From Candidatus Gastranaerophilales bacterium (lineage in GTDB: Bacteria; Cyanobacteriota; Vampirovibrionia; Gastranaerophilales; Gastranaerophilaceae), in contig CALUYU010000005.1 in the NCBI GenBank assembly GCA_944325075.1, forward strand, positions 1-56,364: 56,364 nt of DNA, written 5' to 3'. Position 1 is the stretch's first letter. Each line of letters opens with the position of its first letter. The position numbers and the translations under genes were made by a program. The notes under the pieces were generated by a model, which was not told where the DNA came from, did no database searches, and worked only from the letters and a program-made list of their open reading frames with translations. This document shows, piece after piece, positions 1 to 8,263 of the stretch.

Positions 1-107
1 ATTTGGAGAAAAATTTGAAGAAAGGTATTTTTGACAAAAACCCTTGTCTCCCTTGAGGTTCGTTACCCCCCCCCCCCCGTATCACCTACTATTATTGACT
101 TTTCCAT
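1..107 (-). CDS. 5' end of a prepilin-type gene, running off the left edge (partial)
   Basis: Only the first codons are in the window. ATG at 107-105 follows Shine-Dalgarno AGGAGG (120-115). The encoded start is MEKSIIVGDT, then four glycines from the G tract, then TAA at 65-63 because the tract has 13 G. With 12 or 15 G the frame continues as GNEPQGRQGFLSKIPFF, the same leader that precedes FTLAEV pilins at the four complete loci near 31, 34.8, 43 and 56.3 kb. The pilin body lies outside the window, so the call rests on cassette identity. Confidence 0.6.
66..78 (-). repeat. G13 homopolymer inside the start of a prepilin reading frame (cassette A)
   Basis: Thirteen consecutive G on the minus strand begin at the third base of codon 10 of the frame opened by ATG 107. 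With 13 G the frame ends at TAA immediately after the tract; with 12 or 15 it stays open. Confidence 0.8.
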
Positions 108-114
108 ATATCTA

Positions 115-157
115 CCTCCTTTTTCTTTTATTATACATTATTTCTCTAATTTTTCAA
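115..157 (-). promoter_or_regulatory. Promoter and SD of prepilin switch cassette A
   Basis: On the minus strand the -35 TTGAAA (157-152) and -10 TATAAT (135-130) are separated by 16 bp, followed by AGGAGG (120-115), seven bases before the ATG. The same layout recurs at the cassettes near 31.5, 34.9, 43.1 and 56.3 kb. Confidence 0.75.
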
Positions 158-175
158 GTCTTGATTTTGAATTTT

Positions 176-420
176 AAATCACACGACACATAGTGCTTTC
201 TTTTTTCTTTCTGCTAAAGAAAAAAAGTAAGTTCAGGATGACATGAAAAATTATTTATTGACCTTTTCACTATGCGCTCCACACAGCGGAGCGTTATAGG
301 GATGTCCCTCAGGGACAAACCCCAACATACTTTGGTTTTAGTACTATTTCTATGCGTCTAAGAAAGAGCAGCGTTATTATGAAATGTCTTTGGCACTGCA
401 ATATGACACTGTCCAAAACG
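176..420. repeat. Gene-free stretch of dispersed repeat fragments
   Basis: Contains pieces also found beside the other prepilin loci: the upstream cassette tail (ACACGACACATAGTGCTTTC), an imperfect hairpin of the CTTCCTTTTTCTTT family (about 200-227), the fragment GTTCAGGATGACATGAAAAA, and a GCGCTCC/GGAGCG inverted repeat (about 276-295). No convincing gene is present. Confidence 0.6.
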
Positions 421-471
421 CAAAGGCAATAGTTTATGTTGTTGTGTTATTATATACAATATTGCAGATTT

Positions 472-2565
472 TTACAACTTCAGCCACATTGCGCCGTACG
501 GATTAAGTCTTACAGTCAGCTGTTTATTTTGAACTTTTGCTCTGACCATTTTATCAGTCAAAAGATCTTTCAGGTATATATCCTTACTTTTTTTACCAAA
601 ATCATCATTCACAAAATTAACAGTTGCTCTGACTTTATCATCCGACAAGTTATTTATAACAACAATACGTTCACCCGGAATTTCTCTTACATATGCAAAA
701 ATTTTCTCTGACTCAGTCTTTAGCTCAACAAAAGTACCTCTCGACATAACCGGATTTTGCTTTCTAACGGCAATAAGTTTTCTGACACGCTCATAAACTC
801 TGTTTCCATAATCACCTTTATTAGACATTGCATTATAAAAAATCTTATCCGGAATTGGGCCGCGATTTATATCCCGGCTGTCAAAATATGAAAGCATTTC
901 AACCTTTTTATTCGGATTTTTTTCTGACTTTTGTTTATTTTCTCTTATTTTGGCACTCTTATTTGCATTAATATAATTATTCCGACATCCAATTTCATCG
1001 CCATAATATATGATTGGCACTCCCGGCATAGACATAAGAATAGAAAAAGCCATACCGATTCTATCAGGATTACTATCCAAAAAACTTGCAAGACGGCCGC
1101 TTACCCCATACCCCTTTCTAAAAGAAGCCCCCTTAGGTACAAGCCCTTCATATACCAGTTCTCTTGTTTTTTCATTAACCATCTCAAGCGTAAGTTCATC
1201 ATGAACTCTTAGGAAAATTCCCCAAGATGCTGTTTCTGGTATTTGCGGGGTTTGTTTATACGCTTGCCAAAAGTAGCTGTTATCCGCAGAAATAAGTGAG
1301 GCCCATATTGCAGGCATATACGGGAAGTGATATGCAATCTGGACTTCATCTGTTCTTGTAAGTTCCTTTTCTTCACCGTTTATTTCGGTTTTTATTTTTC
1401 TTTCAGTCCCGAAATAAGGCAAAATTTTATTAGGATGCTGACATGCCTCAGCCTGAATAACAGATCTCGGAGACACTGCCTGAACAAAATTACTCAATAA
1501 TTTTATTATTCTGTGTGTTTTAGGCAGGTTTTCAGCATCTGTACCAGCTTCTTTTATCAAATAAGGAATAGCGTCCATTCTGAAAATATCTATACCCTGA
1601 CTAGCCCAAAAGGCAATTGTTTCTAAACAATAATAAAGTACCTCGGGATTTTCCCAATTTATATCAAGTTGGAACGGATAAAAAGTATGGTAAAAATAAT
1701 AATCCTTTCCTTTTATTGTAACTTTTCTATAATGATTGTCAGTAATTTCCGGGAATATAAGCCGCCTTTTGGAAATTTTACCGTCAGCCTCCTTATACTC
1801 AACAACCATACCGACTTTTTCATCTTTATAAGTTGTATAATCAGGCATTGATTCTCTAACAACAAAATAATTTAATTTTGATAAATCCCCCTTCATAATG
1901 TCCTGAAACCACTGATGCTGATCGGAAAAATGGTTTAACACTAAATCAGCTTTTAATTTAAACCCTTTTTGTCTGGCCGCAGCTGCAAATTCCTGAAACT
2001 CGGTCATACCGCCAAGATCTGCCCGTACGTTGCGAGGGTTGCGGACATCAAACCCGGAATCGCCCATCGGAGAATCCGCAAAAGGCAGAATATACAATGT
2101 AGTTACTCCAAGATCCTTTAGGTAATCCAGCATTTTTATATCATCTTTAAAGGTATTCGCTTTCCCTGATTGAACAACACCAAACTGATCAGGATAAAAC
2201 ATATAAATTACTTCATCCTTATACCAGTCGGAGGTTCTGTCCAGATCCTCTTTTTTTAGCTCAGCAGAACGATTTTTTTTAGCATTCGTTGCAATTTGAA
2301 GAATTCTGGTATAAATTTCATCTATTCTTTCAGGCCCATAAATCTTTGATATATTAGCCTTCATTTCCTTTTCAAGTTTCAAAGGAATAACAGGACTTTG
2401 AGCATTTTCCTGCTCCTGCTGGCCTTGAGAAGAATTTTTTAGTTTGGTAATGGTATTTTTTATACGAGTTTCTTTTGCTGTAACAGTCGATGCCCAGGCC
2501 ATAGGAATTGACAGGTTTAATATTAATGTACCTGCTAAAATCGATGATACAAACTTTTTGGACAT
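472..2565 (-). CDS. treS: Exported trehalose synthase-like GH13 glycosidase (maltose alpha-glucosyltransferase type)
   Basis: A 697-residue GH13 family protein. TreS enzymes interconvert maltose and trehalose, normally in the cytoplasm. GH13 catalytic motifs are visible: the nucleophile Asp in IFRMDAIPYL, the acid/base Glu in QAEACQ, and the third Asp in RVHDELTLEM. The last motif, together with KTHRIIKLL and PGVPIIYYGDEIG, is typical of the TreS branch rather than plain alpha-amylase. The N-terminus is a signal peptide (hydrophobic stretch, AWA then S near residue 25), so this copy is probably periplasmic, which is unusual for TreS. Residues 30-110 are a charged linker unlike standard TreS. 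SD GGAGG lies seven bases before ATG. It could instead be a related exported amylase or glucosyltransferase; specificity cannot be fixed from sequence. Confidence 0.75.
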   Translation of the reverse strand: MSKKFVSSILAGTLILNLSIPMAWASTVTAKETRIKNTITKLKNSSQGQQEQENAQSPVIPLKLEKEMKANISKIYGPERIDEIYTRILQIATNAKKNRSAELKKEDLDRTSDWYKDEVIYMFYPDQFGVVQSGKANTFKDDIKMLDYLKDLGVTTLYILPFADSPMGDSGFDVRNPRNVRADLGGMTEFQEFAAAARQKGFKLKADLVLNHFSDQHQWFQDIMKGDLSKLNYFVVRESMPDYTTYKDEKVGMVVEYKEADGKISKRRLIFPEITDNHYRKVTIKGKDYYFYHTFYPFQLDINWENPEVLYYCLETIAFWASQGIDIFRMDAIPYLIKEAGTDAENLPKTHRIIKLLSNFVQAVSPRSVIQAEACQHPNKILPYFGTERKIKTEINGEEKELTRTDEVQIAYHFPYMPAIWASLISADNSYFWQAYKQTPQIPETASWGIFLRVHDELTLEMVNEKTRELVYEGLVPKGASFRKGYGVSGRLASFLDSNPDRIGMAFSILMSMPGVPIIYYGDEIGCRNNYINANKSAKIRENKQKSEKNPNKKVEMLSYFDSRDINRGPIPDKIFYNAMSNKGDYGNRVYERVRKLIAVRKQNPVMSRGTFVELKTESEKIFAYVREIPGERIVVINNLSDDKVRATVNFVNDDFGKKSKDIYLKDLLTDKMVRAKVQNKQLTVRLNPYGAMWLKL

Positions 2566-2690
2566 AAAAATACCTCCCTTGGTTAGTAATTATTATATTA
2601 TAAAAATATAAAAATGGAAGATTGTTAAGAAGTACTATCTTTATGTTAAATATAGCCCAAGCGACTCAATATAATAATTAAAAAAAAAAC

Positions 2691-2707
2691 GTCCCGCAAT
2701 GCGGGAC
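2691..2707 (-). terminator. Rho-independent terminator of the YtxH/DUF948 operon
   Basis: GTCCCGC / GCGGGAC hairpin with a 3-nt loop, just after the 2715 stop on the minus strand and followed there by a long T run. Confidence 0.9.
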
Positions 2708-2714
2708 ATTCTTT

Positions 2715-2990
2715 TTAGTTTTGAGCTGCAGGTTCTTCAGTCTTTTTATCAAGAAGATTTTGAAGCTTTTCACGAATTTCGTCGCCTTTTTTCTGCATAT
2801 CCGCTACAACATCATCCGCCTTAGATTGGATTTCTTTTACGGTTTCATCGGCACGACGTGCAACATCCTTAGCAGAATTTGCAAGTAAAGCTCTTGTTTC
2901 CTCACCTGACTTTGGAGCCAAAAGTATTCCGGCAATAGCACCGATAGCTCCACCTACTATAAAACCTGCGAAAAATTTTGCTGCTGACAT
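2715..2990 (-). CDS. YtxH domain small membrane protein
   Basis: A 91-residue protein with one N-terminal glycine-rich membrane helix (FFAGFIVGGAIGAIAGILLA) followed directly by the APKSGEETR motif of YtxH (general-stress Gsp) proteins, then a charged helical tail with many Lys and Glu, likely coiled coil. Function in the family is poorly defined; envelope stress or polar organisation has been proposed. ATG 2990 is preferred over the upstream GTG at 2999 because AAAGGAG sits eight bases upstream of it. It is the last of four minus-strand envelope genes and ends at a strong terminator. Confidence 0.85.
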   Translation of the reverse strand: MSAAKFFAGFIVGGAIGAIAGILLAPKSGEETRALLANSAKDVARRADETVKEIQSKADDVVADMQKKGDEIREKLQNLLDKKTEEPAAQN

Positions 2991-3060
2991 AATATTCACT
3001 CCTTTTCTTTTCAGTAATGATAACAGTTATTTAGGAAATATTAATTCCCGATTTTGGCTA

Positions 3061-3420
3061 TTACTTTTTGGTAAACATTCTCCAGGCGGTACTAAATCCG
3101 CTTACCAAACCTGAAAATAATGTTCCGGTAATAGCCTTTGTTTTTCCGAATGTACGCTCAACGGCCGATTTAATACTATCCATATTATTATCTGTATTTT
3201 TGATGATAGTATTTACTGACCGTAATGTCTCATTGAGTTCATTCAAAGTAGGTTTTAACTCTGTATTCAGCATAATTGACGTCTCATTTACATTTTTAGC
3301 CAAAGTTGAAAGGTCAATAAGCAATTTTATAAGAAAAACTGCTACTACAAGTAAAATTACACCTGTAGCCCAAGCTAGAAAAGTTAAACCCTGATTTAAT
3401 GCAACTTGTGAAAAATCCAT
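3061..3420 (-). CDS. DUF948 family membrane-anchored protein
   Basis: A 119-residue protein with an N-terminal transmembrane segment (about residues 12-35) followed by a heptad-rich helical region (LNELNETLRSVNTIIKNT) and a short amphipathic C-terminus. This is the DUF948 pattern, commonly encoded next to YtxH proteins, as here on both sides. SD AAAGGAA precedes the ATG by seven bases. The function is unknown. The neighbourhood suggests a membrane-associated stress or organisation module. Confidence 0.8.
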   Translation of the reverse strand: MDFSQVALNQGLTFLAWATGVILLVVAVFLIKLLIDLSTLAKNVNETSIMLNTELKPTLNELNETLRSVNTIIKNTDNNMDSIKSAVERTFGKTKAITGTLFSGLVSGFSTAWRMFTKK

Positions 3421-3442
3421 ATATATATTCCTTTGCAGTTAA

Positions 3443-3754
3443 TTAGTATTCAAAATCGTCGTCTGCGACTTCAAGCTGTTTAGCTTTCTGCAGTTTCTTA
3501 GATTTTATCATATTATTAAATTTTCTAAATTGCCTTTCCAGCTTATATTTAGCCAAATCAACAGATTCAAGCGCCTGTTTTTTTGCTTCAAGTATTGCCG
3601 GGGAATTTTTCTCATATAATTCACAAGCGGCCTCTTTTAACTGACGTCTTGATTCTTCACCCGGCTTAGGGGCATAAAGAACACCTGCGATAATTCCGCC
3701 GACCACTCCGGCAAGAAGTCCAAGGCTGAACGCCAATGATTTATTTTTGCACAT
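3443..3754 (-). CDS. YtxH domain protein (second copy)
   Basis: A 103-residue protein with a glycine-rich membrane helix (LGLLAGVVGGIIAGVLYA) immediately followed by PKPGEESRRQL, matching the YtxH signature, then a basic/acidic tail (KSKKLQKAKQLEVADDDFEY). ATG 3754 is chosen because GAGG lies five bases upstream; the longer frame from 3784 has no comparable SD. It is paralogous to the YtxH gene at 2715-2990, and the two flank a DUF948 gene. Confidence 0.8.
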   Translation of the reverse strand: MCKNKSLAFSLGLLAGVVGGIIAGVLYAPKPGEESRRQLKEAACELYEKNSPAILEAKKQALESVDLAKYKLERQFRKFNNMIKSKKLQKAKQLEVADDDFEY

Positions 3755-3818
3755 AGTAACCTCGCCTTTCATTTTATAAATCATATTATAACATATTTTT
3801 TATTTTTTACAAGTATTT

Positions 3819-4178
3819 TCAGACCGGAATGCTATCCCAGCACTCTTTCATAAAAACAAGATACTGAAGCAAAGTTGCTGCTTTTTTAAAGCGTATTTTC
3901 AGAATAAATAATATTATATATATTACAATTAAATTTACCAACCGGCGCCATAATTCTGCTCTTTTACGTGCGACACAAGCTTTTGTACCGGAAATAACAG
4001 TCTGCACAGAACGGACACCCTCACGAAAAGCTGTTACACCATTTGATATTACCGGCTTATTCAGTAAAACTTTTTCATTATAAGCAGCGGCAATTTTATC
4101 AGCACGACAGATTAACGAAATTACGTAACCAGCAATTATCAACTCTGCTATAAAAATTATTGCAATAAATATATACAT
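3819..4178 (-). CDS. Small membrane protein of unknown function
   Basis: 119 residues with a hydrophobic N-terminal helix (IFIAIIFIAELIIAGYVISLI) and a second hydrophobic segment near residue 85 (LIVIYIILFILKIRF), linked by a basic cytoplasmic-type stretch. I recognise no family. It is the first gene of the YtxH-DUF948-YtxH run, separated from the next by about 65 bases, so it probably shares their role. Confidence 0.7.
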   Translation of the reverse strand: MYIFIAIIFIAELIIAGYVISLICRADKIAAAYNEKVLLNKPVISNGVTAFREGVRSVQTVISGTKACVARKRAELWRRLVNLIVIYIILFILKIRFKKAATLLQYLVFMKECWDSIPV

Positions 4179-4258
4179 TTTCTTTTCTCTAATTTTGTAA
4201 TATAATCTATATTATAAAAAATCTACCATGATAATAAAATACGTCTAAAGGACTATTT

Positions 4259-5593
4259 ATGTATAAGCAAATAAAATTTTACCTTTCTTTAATTATAGCA
4301 AAAACAGCCTACTGTGCAATAAAACTGTTTTCTAACACCTCAGGAACCTCATTTGCGGGGAAAACAGTATTGGAATTTTATCCGGAATTTTTGAGCCATT
4401 GCCGCGAATACATTAAAAACAAAAGCATAACAGTAACAGGTACTAACGGAAAAACAACAACATCAGGTCTTGTTTCAAATATGCTTGAAACTAACGGGAA
4501 TTCTGTTATCCATAATGTTAAAGGGGCAAACATGCTGAGTGGGGTTGCAAATGTTTTTGCACTGGAGTTACGGCCGTTTCGAAGGTTTGATTATTCTGTA
4601 ATTGAATCGGATGAGGCTTATCTTAATAAACTCTATGATTATATGCCCTCAGATTTTCTTATTGTGACAAATCTCTTCAGGGATCAGCTTGATCGGTACG
4701 GAGAACTTGCAACAACCGCTGCTTTAATCCAAAAAGCCATTGATAAAAATCCCGAGCTAACGCTTATACTCAATGCAGATGATCCATTGGTCACAAACTT
4801 TGGCCAGGGAAGAAAACGCGTTATTTATTACGGGTTTGAAAATGTTGAATTTGAGCATTCAGTCGAGAAATCAAACGCACCTACAGAAGTTTTCAACTGC
4901 ATATGCGGAAAACCTTTAAAATATTCTAAACAATTTTTTGCCCAGCAGGGGCACTATAGCTGCACGTGCGGTTATAAACGGCCACAGTGCAATTACAGTG
5001 CAAACGTGAAAATAGGATTAGAATATTCTACTCTTCAGGTAAAAAATCAGGATAAAGTATATGAATTTACAACACACCTCATAGGGCTTTACAATGCATA
5101 CAATGTTTTGGCTGCAATTGCGTTTGCACTTGAAAATCATATAGATGCAGAAGTAATTCAAAAATCTCTTGACTCATACAAATCAATTTTTGGAAGAACT
5201 GAAAAAAGAATTATAAATGGCCATCAGGTATTAATTCAGCTAATCAAAAATCCGACCGGAGCCAGTGAAGTTTTAAAAACTGTTGACCTTGATTCAAATA
5301 TTGTGATAGCCATCAATGACAATTATGCAGACGGTCGTGATATTTCCTGGCTGTGGGACAGCGATTTTGAACAGTTGAAAAATGCAGGACAACTTGTTAT
5401 AACATCAGGTACAAGAGCAAATGATATGGCTGCAAGGCTAAAATATGCAGGAATACCCCAAGAAAAAATTATAATAGAACCATCTATCAGGAAAGCAATT
5501 GAACTTGCGGCCTCTGACCGGGATAAAAACAGACATATAACAATTTTACCGTCATATACAGCGCTTTTAAAGATAAATAAGGAGAAATATTAA
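4259..5593 (+). CDS. murT: Mur ligase family protein MurT (lipid II isoglutaminyl synthase, ligase subunit)
   Basis: A 444-residue Mur-ligase with a short N-terminus, the P-loop TVTGTNGKTTTSG (about residues 58-70), the Mur central domain, and a four-cysteine zinc insertion (CICG...CTCGYKRPQC, about residues 218-248) diagnostic of MurT. The C-terminal DUF1727 region contains NDNYADGRDISWLWD. MurT works with the glutamine amidotransferase GatD to amidate D-Glu of lipid II. GatD is normally the adjacent gene, but here pdxJ follows after one base and no GatD is in the window, so the partner must be encoded elsewhere. SD AAAGGA precedes ATG. Confidence 0.85.
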   Translation: MYKQIKFYLSLIIAKTAYCAIKLFSNTSGTSFAGKTVLEFYPEFLSHCREYIKNKSITVTGTNGKTTTSGLVSNMLETNGNSVIHNVKGANMLSGVANVFALELRPFRRFDYSVIESDEAYLNKLYDYMPSDFLIVTNLFRDQLDRYGELATTAALIQKAIDKNPELTLILNADDPLVTNFGQGRKRVIYYGFENVEFEHSVEKSNAPTEVFNCICGKPLKYSKQFFAQQGHYSCTCGYKRPQCNYSANVKIGLEYSTLQVKNQDKVYEFTTHLIGLYNAYNVLAAIAFALENHIDAEVIQKSLDSYKSIFGRTEKRIINGHQVLIQLIKNPTGASEVLKTVDLDSNIVIAINDNYADGRDISWLWDSDFEQLKNAGQLVITSGTRANDMAARLKYAGIPQEKIIIEPSIRKAIELAASDRDKNRHITILPSYTALLKINKEKY

Positions 5594-5594
5594 G

Positions 5595-6305
5595 ATGTTA
5601 TTAGGTGTAAATATAGATCATGTAGCGACTTTAAGAAATGCAAGGGGCGGAGTTGAGCCTGATGTAATAAAAGCAGCAGAAATTTGCGAGGAAAACGGCG
5701 GAACTTCTATTACAACACATCTTAGGGAAGATCGCAGACACATAAAAGATCAGGATGTCAGAACATTAATTAAAACAATAAAAACAAAACTTAACCTTGA
5801 AATGGCAATGGCCCGGGACATTCAAAATATTGCACTGGAAATAAAACCACACTCTATTTGCCTTGTACCTGAAAAAAGGCAGGAAATTACAACTGAAGGC
5901 GGGCTAGATGTTGCCGGACAGACTGAGAGGGTCAGTGCATTTATAAAACCAATTCTTGATGCCGGGATTATTGTAAGCTTGTTTATAGATCCGGATGAAG
6001 ACCAGGTTCAAGCGTCAGCAAAAACCGGAGCTCAATTTATTGAAATGCATACAGGAACTTATTCTGAAGCTTTCGGGACAGATAGGGAAGAAGAAGAGTT
6101 TCTAAAACTTAAAAATGCCGCCGGGCTTGCACAAAGTTTAGGTCTAAAAGTAAATGCAGGACACGGGCTAAATTATGAAAATGTTCTCAGAATGCATGAA
6201 ATACCGGGGTTATATGAATTAAATATAGGACATAGTATTATATCAAGAGCGGTATTCACCGGTTTGGCCGGGGCTGTAAGAGAAATGGCCAGGTTAATTA
6301 AGTAA
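5595..6305 (+). CDS. pdxJ: Pyridoxine 5'-phosphate synthase
   Basis: 236 residues, the usual PdxJ length. It condenses 1-deoxyxylulose 5-phosphate with 3-amino-2-oxopropyl phosphate in the DXP-dependent vitamin B6 pathway. Family motifs include NIDHVATLRNARGG at the N-terminus, THLREDRRHI, KVNAGHGLNY and NIGHSIISRAV near the C-terminus. SD AAGGAGA overlaps the end of murT, so the two genes are co-transcribed and probably translationally linked. Confidence 0.95.
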   Translation: MLLGVNIDHVATLRNARGGVEPDVIKAAEICEENGGTSITTHLREDRRHIKDQDVRTLIKTIKTKLNLEMAMARDIQNIALEIKPHSICLVPEKRQEITTEGGLDVAGQTERVSAFIKPILDAGIIVSLFIDPDEDQVQASAKTGAQFIEMHTGTYSEAFGTDREEEEFLKLKNAAGLAQSLGLKVNAGHGLNYENVLRMHEIPGLYELNIGHSIISRAVFTGLAGAVREMARLIK

Positions 6306-6315
6306 GGATTTTATT

Positions 6316-6630
6316 ATGAAAACAAATAAAGAAATTGTTGAAGAAATGCAAAAAGTTGTTGAACAAATGAGGATTGACGATATAGAGGATAACCCTGATT
6401 CGGAATTTGAAACATTTGAATGTGACTGCTGCGGCAAGGAACAAGCGCTTGCCGGATCCATAGAATACAGCGGTTACAGATTATGCAACGAATGCGTACT
6501 ACTGGCGGAAACAGGTTTTGCACTTGGAAAAATTCAACAGATAGAAGAACTCATTGATGCAATGGAATACAAACGTCTTGAAGGACTTTGTGACATAATT
6601 AAGCAGGAAGAGCAAAAAAATAACAATTAA
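6316..6630 (+). CDS. Small zinc-ribbon-like protein, unknown function
   Basis: 104 acidic residues with two Cys pairs, CDCCGKEQ and CNEC, about 25 residues apart, which probably bind one zinc. Helical acidic segments flank the ribbon (KEIVEEMQKVVEQM and KIQQIEELIDAM). It lies 10 bases after pdxJ with SD AGGA, so it is the third gene of the murT-pdxJ operon. I do not recognise the family. Confidence 0.7.
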   Translation: MKTNKEIVEEMQKVVEQMRIDDIEDNPDSEFETFECDCCGKEQALAGSIEYSGYRLCNECVLLAETGFALGKIQQIEELIDAMEYKRLEGLCDIIKQEEQKNNN

Positions 6631-6777
6631 AACCACTTGAACAAGACATTGTTTTGAACCTTAACTTCTTTTATTAGAAAATAGGGAATAGTCGATGATT
6701 AAATCTTCCTGTTAATTGGCTCATAGGAACGCCGGGTATGATATTTTAAAATTCAGTCCTCCGTCAGATAAAAGAAA

Positions 6778-8145
6778 TTAATACTTTGACATAAAATTTT
6801 GTATACCGTCGGCTATAGCTTTAGCAGTCTTTTTTTGAAAATTTTTGTCAATCATCCTTGCGTTGTCTTCCGGATTAATTAAATACCCGACTTCTATCAG
6901 AACACTTAAGGCATTTGTATTTCTTACGACCGCAAAACTTTGCTGCCTTACGCAGCGGTTCTTCATTCCAAGCTGAAGAACCATGGAATTCATAATCCAA
7001 TCAGCAAGAGGCTTAGACTGATTATAATAGTAATAAATTTCAGTACCGCTGTTTTTGAGCGGGTCAAGCGAATCAGGAATAGAATTTCCGTGAATGCTAA
7101 TAAAGAAAACAGCATTTTCGTCATTTGCAAGCTCAACTCTTTTGGCCAAATCAACAAAAGAATCATTGTCTCGTATCATAATAACTTCAGCACCTCTTGA
7201 TTTTAGCTCCGACTCAAGATATTTTGCAAAGTTGAGATTAATATCTTTTTCTAGATCTCCAAGACACCCGATTGTACCGTTTTCTTTCCCGCCATGGCCA
7301 GCGTCAATAGCAATTTTTAAATTTTGCAAAGGCCTTTTGTTTTTAACCAAAACTGGCTTTCTTATTTTTACAATAAAATCAGAACCGGAAAACCTTGCAC
7401 TATACCCCATAAGCTTTTTGCCTCCGGCTGCCTGATGTAGAGGAAAATCCATTACATAAGTGTTATCAGGCTGGTCTTCTATGTTATAAAGTTTTATTAA
7501 AAAAGGCTCCCCCTCAACAAGTTCCCAGGTTGTTGGTTTTGAGAGATGAAAAACAAATACAAAAAATTCATCAGTATCAATATAATCATACCCCTTAAGT
7601 TGTACAAGAGAGGTACCAGAGTTTGTTATATCAACATCCTCAACAGAAATCCAGCCATCCTTATTCGTACCCAAAACAACTCTGTAAAACCCGTTTTTTT
7701 CTGCATCAATTACAACGGGAATACCTTTTTGTAAATGACTAATCCTGTTTATACCGGAATTTATCGGAGTAGATCTTAAAGGAGAATTTTCACGGCAAAC
7801 CTTTCCATATTTCATACCATCATACTCTATAAGCGGCCGGGGATAAGACTGCAAGTTTTTGGGTTCCGGCCTGGTAATTTTATAGATAAGGGTATCCTCT
7901 CCTGATTTTAGTATAAATGTATTTTCCCCGACATTAAGCGGAACACTTAAAGCAAAACCTCCGGAAGAATGGACATTCACGGGTTTCCCATTAATAGTAA
8001 GCTTCTTTTTTGCATCAGCAGAACCGGCAAAAAATGTTGAAGATGAATTTATTTGGACCTCAGCATTTCTCGGGTATACAACATTCAGCGCATAAGCACA
8101 CTGGCTCATAAATATTATCGTAAATAATAATAAAAATTTTTTCAT
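6778..8145 (-). CDS. N-acetylmuramoyl-L-alanine amidase, exported, with SH3b domain
   Basis: A 455-residue exported protein with a signal peptide ending near residue 19 (CAYA). A bacterial Ig-like domain (about 22-95) is followed by an SH3b region (YGKVCRENSPLRSTP...DGWISVEDVD, about 112-175), a linker, and a C-terminal Amidase_3 domain (about 275-452). Zinc ligands and catalytic residues are visible as His in IAIDAGHGG, Glu in LEKDINLNFA, His in FISIHGNS and Glu in VLIEVGYL. It cleaves the amide between MurNAc and the stem peptide, probably during septum splitting. A TATAAT lies eight bases before the ATG with no SD. It is divergent from the PBP gene. Confidence 0.9.
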   Translation of the reverse strand: MKKFLLLFTIIFMSQCAYALNVVYPRNAEVQINSSSTFFAGSADAKKKLTINGKPVNVHSSGGFALSVPLNVGENTFILKSGEDTLIYKITRPEPKNLQSYPRPLIEYDGMKYGKVCRENSPLRSTPINSGINRISHLQKGIPVVIDAEKNGFYRVVLGTNKDGWISVEDVDITNSGTSLVQLKGYDYIDTDEFFVFVFHLSKPTTWELVEGEPFLIKLYNIEDQPDNTYVMDFPLHQAAGGKKLMGYSARFSGSDFIVKIRKPVLVKNKRPLQNLKIAIDAGHGGKENGTIGCLGDLEKDINLNFAKYLESELKSRGAEVIMIRDNDSFVDLAKRVELANDENAVFFISIHGNSIPDSLDPLKNSGTEIYYYYNQSKPLADWIMNSMVLQLGMKNRCVRQQSFAVVRNTNALSVLIEVGYLINPEDNARMIDKNFQKKTAKAIADGIQNFMSKY

Positions 8146-8263
8146 GATAAATAATTATATAATCTTTATTCGTAAAAAAAAAATCGTAAACATTCGTTAA
8201 TATTTTAATCTTGGGTAACCGGATTATGCTAAAATAAAAATCAGACAACGGGAGATTATTAAG

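Noticed and set aside
66-78. Single G tracts as G-quadruplex regulators
   Set aside because: Each locus has one run rather than four separated runs; the frame relation to ATG and pilin is the stronger explanation.
6631-6777. Possible small RNA between the zinc-ribbon gene and the amidase
   Set aside because: Only a weak TTCCT/AGGAA pairing is visible, with no promoter or terminator pattern I can support.
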